Assembly: GCF_019649055.1 (NCBI RefSeq)
Contig: NW_026570391.1
Coordinates: 149,257 to 213,256, forward strand
Source: Paramacrobiotus metropolitanus
Lineage: Eukaryota > Tardigrada > Eutardigrada > Parachela > Macrobiotidae
Length of the DNA: 64,000 bases
Direction: 5' to 3'
The position numbers and the translations under genes were made by a program. The notes under the pieces were generated by a model. That model was not told where the DNA came from. It worked only from the letters and a program-made list of their open reading frames with translations, and did no database searches. Position 1 is the stretch's first letter. Each line of letters opens with the position of its first letter. This document shows, piece after piece, positions 10,661 to 20,973 of the stretch.

Positions 10661-11814
10661 TGTCGTTCCTGCATGAGCAAGTACGAAGTGCGCATCGCTC
10701 GTATTGCTGTCTGCATATATTCGAGCCCAAACCCACGCACATAATTATGTAGGTATAAAATACGGAAGTACTAGTACCTGTTTTGTTATTTGCAGGCCTA
10801 CAATACATGAAAGGAAATTAACAATGCACGGACGCGTTGAACGCGTTAGATTGGCACAGCGATGACTGCGTCAAATTTCTATCTCGTCAGAATGAAAGCA
10901 CAGTCCTTTCTCGAAATGAAGGTGCTTTCGTTCTGACGCGACTGAAATTTTTGATAAGATTTTCTGACGTCGAACTGATGTACTGGACACCATACGGGTG
11001 GTGTCCACCATACGGTAGTGGACACCACTTTTAGATACTCGTACGTCTGAGGTATTTGCTGATAAGTAGTGGAGTGATAGAGGAAACTGGTAGAAACAGA
11101 AGTCAAACGGGCATAGGCCGCAGCCACGCAGTCGCAGTGTGGGCAGTGGAACATGAGTAATAATGCACTCGCGATGCCGGCATAATTAATCGCTCGGCAT
11201 ATTTAAACGCAAAATAATGAGCGCGCTCAGTTTCGTGCAGGAGCAGCGTCGACTCGATCACGATGACTACATATCCAATCATTACAAAGTGACATCCTGT
11301 CGAAGTGTCGGGGGTCAGCCGAATTGCAAAGGTTTCACTTAAATGGCCTTCCTTACGACCGCCAAACCTCCAGCCCATAATGCATGCATGATCATGCATT
11401 ACGGCCCAGAAGTATGGAGTTCCAGCCATCAATAATCCGGCCATCATGCCGAATGGTCATGTAGTTCCCGCGCCCACAAGGATGGGACAAAGGTATCTCG
11501 AAAAATCGAACAGACAAGCAAACGGAACGAGAGTAACAATTATTAATAAAATATATGGATATTGTGTCCTCTAAGGAACCATCACACTTCCCGTCGTATT
11601 ACTCATTAGACTGACACACGATGTTCAAACTTCAAAGAATACATGTTACTGACACGGCTTTAAGTACCACACAGGGAACGGTAAACACACTCACTGACAC
11701 AAAGCTTAGCCCGTATGTATCTTAGTAGGGATCGGTGTACTGGGTGCATAAGATCAGATATCAGCTACACATTCGCAATGAATAATGCTAATATAATTTC
11801 TAAGAAATTATGAG
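10661..11814. other. Intergenic with one long hairpin
   Basis: It contains the 78-bp hairpin listed at 10873-10950 and, just after it, repeats of a TGGACACCA/TGGTGTCCA type (10980-11035). I support no gene. A 114-codon minus frame at 11103-11447 has no domain. Confidence 0.4.
10873..10950. repeat. 78-bp inverted repeat (hairpin)
   Basis: Two arms of about 29 bases, from AAATTTC to GAAAGCAC and its inverse GTGCTTTCG to GAAATTT, surround a loop of about 20 bases. About 24 of 29 arm positions match. No target duplication was noticed. Confidence 0.75.
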
Positions 11815-12285
11815 TTACGGTAGTATCTCTACAATATCCCTCTTTGTGTAGAATAAAATCGAACCCCTGATTAAGAAAGAGAGCATCCGGCTAACCCGTC
11901 GCCACACTTCCTCGACAGACGCCAGTGCGGCGCCCAGCGGATCCACCATGGCCGTAGACGTGGATGACTGCGTCGTCACAAGGGAATTAGGGAATCCTTT
12001 TGGAGTTACAAAACTCGCTACAAACTTCGCCAGCAGCAGTGGCTTCCCGGAGACCAACATGCTGACCATTAACAAAAAAAACCCCGCCATGTTCTCCGTC
12101 CGCCGCTTCCCGTTTTCGCCGGGATTCGCCGGCGACATCGGTTCCCCATCGGATTGCGTCTCCACGCGATCAATCATGCCATCCAGGCTTTTTCCGGTAT
12201 CAGCAGGCTCTACCCACTGGGCGGTACATTACGCCAGATCATTGGAAAGATCACCAGCACGAACATCACCAGAACAACATTTGAC
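11815..12285 (-). pseudogene. GPCR relic, TM5-TM7 region
   Basis: Read on the minus strand, hydrophobic segments appear in the order expected for the end of a rhodopsin-like receptor. About 12280-12215 gives a TM5-like stretch (VVLVMFVLVIFPMIW). 12177-11815 gives a TM6-like segment (GFFLLMVSMLVSG), then VDPLGAALASVEEVWRRV. The last string resembles a TM7 tail and the LDPLALGLTLGYVRSYWRRL segment of the relic at 57 kb, with DPL in place of NPxxY. TM5 and TM6 are in different frames and no upstream exons were found. I infer a decayed receptor. It could also be two exons of a live gene that I cannot assemble. Confidence 0.4.
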
Positions 12286-12379
12286 GACAACCGGCTGTGT
12301 GGTGATGACGAGGACGCGAGGCAGGGGGTCGATATTCAATGCAGAGCAGCTCTAGAATTGCAGCGCGCGATCAGCGTAA

Positions 12380-12540
12380 GTTTCAAATCATAGCTGACAT
12401 ACGTGTCGTCACAATATATAATCAGGACGCGGCACAGCTTCAGGGGCTTTATATAGAATCGCATAAGAAAATAAGCCAAAAAATAAATTACAACTAGAGA
12501 ATAATCAATAACATTATAAACTGCTAGCAGTAATCGCCCG
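12380..12540. repeat. Segmental duplication, copy B1
   Basis: Related to 13660-13810 in the same orientation. Shared blocks are ATCATAGCTGACA, AGCTTCA(A/G)GGGCTTT, AAAATAAGCC and ACTAGAGAAT(A/G)ATCA. Together with A1/A2 it indicates an old tandem duplication of a segment of about 1-2.5 kb. Confidence 0.65.
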
Positions 12541-12779
12541 AATGTTCTAAGTACTGTTCTTGTCTTTTTTTTGTTAGATCGAACTTCTCTTTGTACCTCT
12601 TCCATGGTCATTTGTAAACGCGATCTATAACTGGCTGTTGTTTATTATGTCAACAGTTATTATTTGATCATCCCACGCTGATATAGACAAACTGTCTGCG
12701 AAGTAAAGGAAACCATAACAGTGTCTATAGACATTCTAGCTCGCAAAGCAATTCGGCTGACCCTCTATACGCATATGCC

Positions 12780-13250
12780 ATATTTCGACCTGGCAAAGCC
12801 CGTCGGTATTTTTCCTACATTTTAAGCAGCAGCTACGGGTATTATTTGATTAATCCGGCCGAATGTTGACGGTACGGTGTTGACAAAAGTCAACGGTCAA
12901 AGCTTCTCCGGTCGAGATGGGTTAAGTACGCGATACTAAGTGCACGCACTATGTTCAGACAGTTCAGTATTATTTTATTATCGATAGCGCCGCCTTCGCT
13001 GTCGATGACGTTGCGCCGTTGCGGTTGCTGTTGCTGACTACGTACCGTTGCAGTAAAGAGGAACGAACAACATCGACACTTAACGGCCGCATTTAGTTGA
13101 CAACTTCGTACTGCGGTATTTTTCAGATCGCTACGATCCGAAGCTGTATTTTACCGCTCCGTACTCTAATCGTCCGTGTAACGACCACACGGTCTCCATG
13201 GACTCTCTCGTTCCTGGGCTTTATAAGACCGGACCGCCATCTTCAAGGCG
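12780..13250. repeat. Segmental duplication, copy A2
   Basis: Partner of 10190-10660. The best conserved part is the TGCTGCTGACTAC-like region followed by ACGACCACAC and a TTTATAAGACCGG string. That string may be a plus-strand core promoter, although I found no convincing gene after either copy. Confidence 0.65.
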
Positions 13251-13659
13251 ATATATCGTTTCTACATGATGACATTATGTCAGACGGGGGCGATCGAGGA
13301 ATTGCGGCTGATTGGCTGATCGGGCCTCCTCAACGCGGAAGGATAGTGGCCTTCCGGGCCAGACGAAGTCAGTCAGTTGTCGGCTTAGCGATATCTAGTT
13401 GGCTGAGACTCCGCCAGCTGGCTATCTTCAAGCTGGAAACTGCCTACACACAAGTGTTTCACATCACAGCATTAGGACGGATGCCAGTCCCAGGAATTTT
13501 GTTGTGAGAATACAGCACTCGAGGCGCGCGTAGCGAAACTGGCGGATGATTATGAGTACTCGTATGTACAGTAGTGTGCATTTAACCGTTACAACACATG
13601 TGCATTTGAAGTACACCCATGCTCTTAATTGTAGAAAAATATATTAATCATCAGTTTAA

Positions 13660-13810
13660 ATGTCGCGTACCGATGCACAGATCATAGCTGACACATAAGA
13701 GCGCCACAACACGGAAAAGCTTCAAGGGCTTTTGAATCGGCATATGAAAATAAGCCTTAAATAAATTACAGCTAGAGAATGATCAGCAACGTGGCCAACT
13801 GCCCGTAGTA
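13660..13810. repeat. Segmental duplication, copy B2 (3' flank of GPCR)
   Basis: Partner of 12380-12540. It lies just 3' of the GPCR stop codon (13899), so it may be part of that gene's 3' UTR. Confidence 0.6.
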
Positions 13811-13898
13811 AACGCCTGCCGCGGATAGGAACAAGGCCCATCCCGACACCGGCGACTGTCAGTTCCCACGGCAGCAGCGCGTGGGAACCGTTAACCGC

Positions 13899-16800
13899 CT
13901 ACTGAGACGCGCTGCAGACGTTGACCTTTACCGGCGTCAGCTGCACCGACGTCGCTCCGACGGTCACGTTGCCGGCGGTGTTCTGGCTCTGACTGGTGTG
14001 GATGCTGTGCAGCGCCGATACCCCGGCGCGCCGCCGCCGTATCCCCAGTAAACGGAGGTACCCCTCCCGGAAGTGGTCGAGGGACGCCGCGTAGACGACA
14101 CAGTTAATCGAACTGTTCCCGTGCGCCATCAGCACCGTCAGGATGTACCACACCGGGTGCACGGCGGTCCCCTTGCCCATCAGGATCAGCACGGCCACCG
14201 GCGCCCACATCAGCAGGAAGATGACGTACACCTTGAACAACGCTCGCGCCACCCGCACGTTCTCGCGGAACTTCCGGTTGGACATGGTCCTCTTCGTCCT
14301 TGGCCTTCTCGTCGCGGTTGAGGATGCGCTGGCGGACGAGGTTGGAGTTCTTGACCTTTAGGTAGATGCCGAGGTAGGCCAGGAAGCTGGTGATGACGGG
14401 GATGGCCACGCCCACCAGGATGTAGAATAAAGCGTAGGAGTGCAGGTGGTTGGCGAAGGTGCACATGTAGAAGACGACGCTGAAGCGGTTGTCGCCCCAC
14501 CCCACGTGATTGGGCAGTTCGATGCTGTAGATGACCATCCAGACGCCGATGCACATGAAGACGGTGTTGCGTCGAGAGTAGATTTTTTCATAGTGCTCGT
14601 AGTGGGCGATCATCACGTACCTAAAATTAACAAAAATAATAAAATAAAATAAATAAAATAAAATAAAATAAAATAAAATAAAATAAAATAAAATAAAATA
14701 AAATAAAATAAAATAAAATAAAATAAAATAAAATAAAATAAAATAAAATAAAATAAAATAAAATAAAATAAAAATAAAATAAAATAAATAAAATAAATAA
14801 ATAAAATAAAATAAAATAAAATAAAAATAAAATAAAATAAAATAAATAAAATAAAAATAAAAATAGTAAAAATAAAATAAAATAAAATAAAATAAATAAA
14901 ATAGAATAGTTTAGCCGACAACCGAAAGTAGTGGACACCGGTAAAATTTAATCTACATACCTGTTGACGGCGATCATACAAATGTTCCAGGTAGACGAAA
15001 TGCAGCCGGTGGCGCACAGCGTCGCCACGATCGAGCACATGACAGGCCGGGCACTCCACCACTCTTCGCCCAGTAACGCTCCTAAAATGCCGCCCACAAT
15101 TTTTATTAATTTTATTTACCACTATAGCGAACCCGATCCTGGCAGGGCTACTTAAAGGTGCATCGCTATAATTGTGTATTAAATTCATCACGCGCTCGCT
15201 TAAGCTTTAATAACGCGCGCACGTTTATTTTCTGTCAGATACGATGCATCCTATGCATGCTAATTAAACCGACGTTAATCTTGCGCTGGAGTTGGTGGAG
15301 TAAAGGGATTATTCAGGATGCGGAAAGAAGATGGAAAATCCGAAATGCTGGTCATTAGTCTGTATTACTTATAGAATTAATTTTAATCTGAAAATGCGCA
15401 GCGAAGAAAACCCTTCAGGCGTCAATACTTTATCCAAGAAATTTTAAAAACGATCCTGATCATTACCAAAGAATTTTCCTTGGGAAACCGGCGTGCTTCG
15501 ACATTAGTATGACGCAGTTAATCAGTTTTCTTAGCCTTTTTTGACGATTACACGTCACTGTATTATTAACATTCCAGAATTACGTGTTATCGGTAAATTA
15601 TTAAAAATTTTCAAGCTTAAGAAATTAGTGACCGGCACGAACAGCAGTTGCAAAAATCTTAATCAGCCGTTTTTTTTAAAAATCAGTTTAATATGAACTA
15701 TTATTTTCCCATATATGTTTTTTTTTATTTCAATGCAGTATTTTAAAAACAGGTTGCCGGCACGTTTTGAACCGTTATTTATCAGGCCCGCCGCGCGTCA
15801 ACAGGAAGCAAGGGCGCGTGCCAACCTGACGTCACGCAATAGGCCGTTAATGATCATCGGCTAATTATAGACGTTTCGGACTGGGAACGTCAGACGCACG
15901 CCGACCAGAGACAGGAGAAGAATTTCCGGCGGGGAAATTGACCTGTTCACACGCCGTGTTCTACGAACGTACCGACAATGTTGCCGGGCTGGGTGACCAG
16001 CGTGACGAAGAGGTCGGCCAGGGAGAGATTGACGATGAAGTAGTTGCCGGTGGTGCGCAGGGCCGGCACGATGCACACCGCTCCCATGACCTGCCAACGG
16101 AGACGGGCGTTAATTAGCACGGATAGCTGCGACTAACACTTGTTACATGCGGCATGTATGAGCTTTCAACGCGGCTGCAATAACGTGTAATCAGTCTCCT
16201 GACCTCACCGCGTACTGCGCCCGTTTACTCGTCGCATCTACGCCGGAAGTGCAGGGCTTCATGCCAGCTTAACTCCAGTTGGGAAGAACAGGAAGCCCTT
16301 TACTTACACTGTTTACGCAAACAAAACCACGCGCTGCTTTAAGCGGCGGCGTGCAGGTACGTTTTTCTTGTAACGGAAGTGACCTTTGTATATGGTACCC
16401 ACTTCGTGTCTTAACATGCACGAAAGCTTTCCCATTCCCAAACACATTTTTGCTCTGTTTTATGACATTATGTAGCGGGGTGTTTTGTATATACATTGGC
16501 GGGAAAACCGTTTGTGCGCATGCGCGCAACACGCACTGGTTGGCGGAGTTTTGGCTGTAAGAAAATTCCAACAAGTTTAAATGCGTGCAAGTGTTGTCGT
16601 GAACCGCTTCTCCCAAATTGTGCACAAAACCGCACATTATCATGAAGATCAGTTTTAAACTGAACTAGGGTTGCATTATTTTTTTCAAAATTATAACAAG
16701 CTGCTTAAAAAATAAACGAGTGGGAATTTTTAAAAAATCTTTGGAGACAACGTGAAGCGGCAGTCTATTCTACTACATCGAGCGGTGGCAGTTGGTGTGA

Positions 16801-18022
16801 ACGCCGGAAGTATTTGCATAATTAACCTCTTGGGCATTTGTATACAATTATTACGTTTATTTAACGTTCAGTAGTGCAGCAACACCATGTAGCACAGACT
16901 CACAGTGCAAAAGAACGGAAGATGTTTGTAAATATTGTGCGGAAGAGTTCAGTAGGCAGGCGTTGACATTTGACAAGAAAGCCAGGGCTTTTAATTAAAG
17001 TATAAGGTATACAGGTCAGGTTTCTGTCGGACATGCAGTACGGTAACACCGGTTTTTAATTAGAGAGATAATATTTCCATAATATAAATAAATATTATCC
17101 GTTTCAGCCTACAGTCGTTGGTTTCGCTGGGCGACTGTAAGGAAATGTCAGCGTAATACGGTGGGAAAACCCGACAGCGACAACACCGGAAGTGCTGCTG
17201 ACATTAGCCCGCGACTAATCGACCTGGCCGCGAGGTAAGATCGGCGTCCAGGCCGAGCAGACAGCGGATGTCCGGGCAGGAAAATTCTCCTGACCTTTCA
17301 TTCGTAAATTATGACCTCATTCTTACGCCGCGTATGGGATAAACCGGCGTGGAAAAGACCGGCTCGAGTTACTGCTCAAACGAATATGCGTAGAATACAA
17401 AAGAAACCACGGTGACCTTTGTGCGATGTAACTCGATCCGATGATAAAGCATTACGCGAGACGAATAGGCAATAAAAAGCCTGCATATATTGGCATTTGG
17501 CATGGAAATAAAATAAGCGTTGAGCGATTAACGACGGGCAGCGGAATTTAAAAAAAAACACAAATAACTACAACTACAGTATAATAATAGTGTAAAAATA
17601 AAAAATAACAAAGCTGCGAGTACTATAAACATACTGCAGCGATAAAAATAATACTAAAACCACTATAAAAAATAAATGCGTTTATTAAAGAGAAAATGTA
17701 AGAAAAATTAACTATGCATGTAAAAAAATACAGCAAATTATGCAAAAAAATTAGAAAAAGTGTAAAGATTGTCCAACAATTTTTCCAATAACAACAACTA
17801 ACAGCGGTATAATTTGGCACTGACCAGAATATTGCCGATGGTGCCGAAGACGCTCTGGAAAGCCAGACAGATGACGTAGAAGGTCTGCAACGGCTTATTC
17901 CCGTCCAGCGGATTGCGGTGCATCAAATCGCTGCGATGGACATGTCCGGCGTCGGCGCCGCTGCCCGAGCCGTTGCTCCAGTTGAACAGCGCCACCACAT
18001 TCGTGTCCAACACGTCCAACAT
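13899..18022 (-). CDS. Rhodopsin-like GPCR, melatonin/Tre1-like, four exons, one frame error
   Basis: Exons on the minus strand are 18022-17825 (N-terminus and TM1, after glycosylation sites NWS and NGS), 16090-15973 (TM2, NYFIVNLSLADLF), 15081-14961 (TM3) and 14620-13899 (TM3 end to C-terminus). All splice phases fit: the joins give GNIL-VMGAV, NIVG-ALLG and AVNR-YVMIAH. The DRY motif is NRY. TM4 to TM5 with ELPNHVGWGDNRF, and the TM5 helix, follow the melatonin/Tre1/moody group. TM6 is VIFLLMWAPVAVLIL. TM7 ends NCVVY, with Cys where NPxxY has Pro. The protein would be about 385 residues, but the last exon changes frame between about 14305 and 14286 in intracellular loop 3 (one extra or two missing bases). 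Both sides are conserved, so this is either a consensus error or a young pseudogene. The ligand is unknown. Confidence 0.8.
14637..14907. repeat. (AAAAT)n array in a GPCR intron
   Basis: About 270 bp of AAAAT repeats with occasional AAAT and AAAAAT units. It starts about 16 bp from the acceptor of the last GPCR exon. Long open frames through it (FYFILFYFIL-like) are artefacts. Confidence 0.95.
15082..15972 (-). other. GPCR intron 2 (TM2/TM3 junction)
   Basis: Bounded by a GTACGT donor after the NIVG codons and a TTTTAG acceptor before ALLGEEWW, in phase 1. The interior is AT-rich with no other gene seen. Confidence 0.75.
16091..17824 (-). other. GPCR intron 1 with an embedded foldback arm
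   Basis: The donor is GTCAGT after GNIL and the acceptor is TTGGCAG before VMGAV, in phase 0. It is about 1.7 kb long. It contains a foldback family A arm at about 16374-16660 and otherwise AT-rich sequence with no gene. Confidence 0.7.
16374..16660 (+). mobile_element. Arm fragment of TTAA foldback family A in GPCR intron
   Basis: Left-arm type blocks occur in order: GTATATGGTACCCACTTCGTG, CATTCCCAAACACATTTTTGCTCTG (interrupted match), TTTTATGACATTATGTAGC, GTATATACATTGGCGGGAAAACC, then TTTGGCTGTAAGAAAATTCC. It ends with an ATGAAGATCAGTTTT-like string. Confidence 0.7.
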
Positions 18023-18346
18023 ATTCGCAAAGTACCGGCCAACGTTAACGCGCCGGCCGACCGAACTATAAAGGTGAAAGCGGCCGGTGAAAAAAATGCC
18101 TCGCGGGTGCACTTGCCGGGTTAAAACGCCGCTGCCAACAACACGGGAAATGGATGCGCCATGAAGGGGCTTTGACAAGATCGCGGTATCGGATACCAGC
18201 GCTGCCGGCGCTTTAAATGGGCACACTGATGGGAAGAGATCGAGGCGTGTACGCTTAAGCCGGCACCAGGAATCGGCGCTGTATAAATCCGTACAGATGT
18301 CGGACAATCTTCTCCTGATTAAACCGTACCTCACTGTGTAGTACAC

Positions 18347-20973
18347 GCGCCCCGAAAATTAGCACGGCACGTGATGCTTAGATTGCGGAGTTTTTGCACC
18401 GGAAACACCTGCTTGTCGATCCGGCTGCTAACTATTTAAAAAAATAGGAAGCGGCCGAGCGCGATATGTGATAATGCCGGTTTGCGTGATACCGACGACA
18501 ATTCGGCGTATCACGACATTACTGTTTTTAGCTGTCTGTATATTCCTAAATAATTCCAATTGTGTTAAGGAAATTACCTCACGACGCCCGCTTTATGCCG
18601 GCAGTGAAATTCTCCGCGAAAGGAGCAAAAGGCTGTCTGGACATTTTATATATAAATAGACTAATCAGCTATAATGCAATTTGCTCGATAACGCAGTATT
18701 ATTTACGAAATCCCTGGTACTGCGAGGAACGACGTTCACCGGTCGTCGGTCAATAATATAATTCAGTAAATATTCATCAGTGCTGACGCATGGCCACCCA
18801 ATATCAAACAATGTTATAAAATGAAATGATAATTATTGTGCTGTGTATTTCAGTTTTTTCTGATTCGCGGCGGTTAATACAGATAACGGTCTTGCAATTG
18901 TATACTGAAACCTGCATTTATCTGCACCATAAAGTTCCTATGTTTTTATTATAATTTTAATTCGCGATAAGCTGATTCTATCTGTATTGCAGTATTTTTT
19001 GTTGTAATTTATTGTATTTGTTATGCTTGCTTATATCATATTTTTTGCAGTTTTTTAATGACGATTAAAAGATTTTTATTTTTATGGTGATTTTTATAGA
19101 TTTTTTTTAAGTTCGTGTCATGGTAGTTTTATTTACATCGCTATTTATAACGTTCCATGTACAACGTAAATACATCTGTGTACCAATTTCTACAGTACAT
19201 GCCGTTTCGCTTCTAACTGGTTGTTGCATATACGCCGTTTATGACATTGGCGTTGTTTTATGTTTGCCAACTTGTCCGTCCATGTTAAAACGGAGAAATC
19301 GTCATCCGTTTTTGATAGAGAAATCAGTCGATCGTGGCTGGAATTTTGTGGGCATTTGCTAATAAGAACTTGCGTTATGGAGAGCTCTCGTGTCTTCTTG
19401 TACAGATATATATAGATATAGCGAAAACATAAGTGCGTGGGCGGTGTGCCTACCGGAAATCACAAATATCTGGGCAACAACATCATTTACGTCTTATTCG
19501 TGCACGTAGTTGGATAGATCATAGATGGTAAAGAGTTTCTAGTGATGTGTGGATTAGGAATAAGAAATATGTACATCAGGTGATGTGAGACACCCAATTT
19601 AGATCCAACCAGGTTGATATGCGAAACCCTGCACGGCTTATCGTGGTTGTTGCGGGTTTGGAAGCCGATGCAGTGCCAAATCCAGAGATATTATTGTATT
19701 TTTGCCGCTCTTTTCCGTCATTTACGCCTGAATAATAGTGGAGCAGCACGTGGAATATACTGCTGCATACGTTTCTTCAACAGCATTATATAATCGTGTG
19801 TTGTTTTAATATCTTCAAGTTTTCTTAATATTCGAGCAGTGATTACTGTTAAATAAGCATGTTATTTACATTTTGGTAATTTTGGTAATATCAACGCATA
19901 ACAAATTGCACTACAACACCGCCATTTTATATTAACAAGTAACAACACTGGCCAATTATTTATTTAATAAGTACTGTGCATCGTTTTGGTATAGTTGCCC
20001 ATAGATTCTTGTATTCGGCGTATTCCTCACTGTTATCGAGCGCTTTATAAGACAAAATAAAAAAAACTGCGAAGTGGACATTAAAATTTAATCATGACAT
20101 TATTTTGTGTGCTGTACATACGTACTACTCGTATAAAACGTGTAGAACAGGCACGCTGCAAACATTTTACGTACAACGGTACATATTTGCAAAAGTACAT
20201 AACAACATATAACATATTTTATATCCCAAGTGCACGTATATAATATTGATTTGTTAATCGTTTTTACTGAAAGCATCTGTTGCCGACAAAAACCACATGA
20301 CCACGCCCTCCGCAATCTGTCCGGTCCGGAACTGTCAAGGCCAGAAAGTACTGTAAAGCAGACGCAGCACAAAACTGTGGAAACTAACTGTACACACCAA
20401 CTGCATCAACTTATTAATTTTACAACAGCTGTTCAGCACTGGCGATTTTATCAATGAGCGGCAGCGGCCAGAAAAAAAGCACAACATTTCGCGGTAGAGC
20501 GGAATGCGTGCCGCAGCTCCACTCACTCAACGCCCGACACAGTAGCACACAAACTGCATTACATGTGCAGCGGAAACAACCGCGCGATAAAACTTTCAAC
20601 CAGCTGATACACCGTATGAGACATGAGACACAAGTTATTCCGCTGGCACGCCGCATATATGGTCAAAGTACACTACACACCATCATACACAATCACATGG
20701 CTTCTTTTTTTCTTGCGCATTGCTTCAAGAACTCTTGCAAAAAAATTGTCTATTTGATCGAAGCGCGATTGCTAGCGGGTTGATTATTATTACGGAAACT
20801 TCCTCTGATTAAAATTCTAATGGGTTCTTATGTAATCTTGTGCTTTCTTATGTTTTCTTATGTTTTCTTATGTTTTCTTATAATTTCTGCGACATATATG
20901 CCATTTTTTACATATACGACGGAATAATAAATTTGATTTTTGTTGCTATTATTATTATTATTATTATTAGAAG
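18347..20973. other. AT-rich intergenic, nothing recognised
   Basis: About 2.6 kb of low-GC sequence with only short chance frames. Just before the next gene it holds a TTATGTTTTC decamer array (about 20840-20885) and an ATT trinucleotide run (20947-20970). Confidence 0.45.

Noticed and set aside
14613-15191. 192-codon hydrophobic open frame
   Set aside because: Mostly the AAAAT array in a GPCR intron, overlapping a real exon in another frame.
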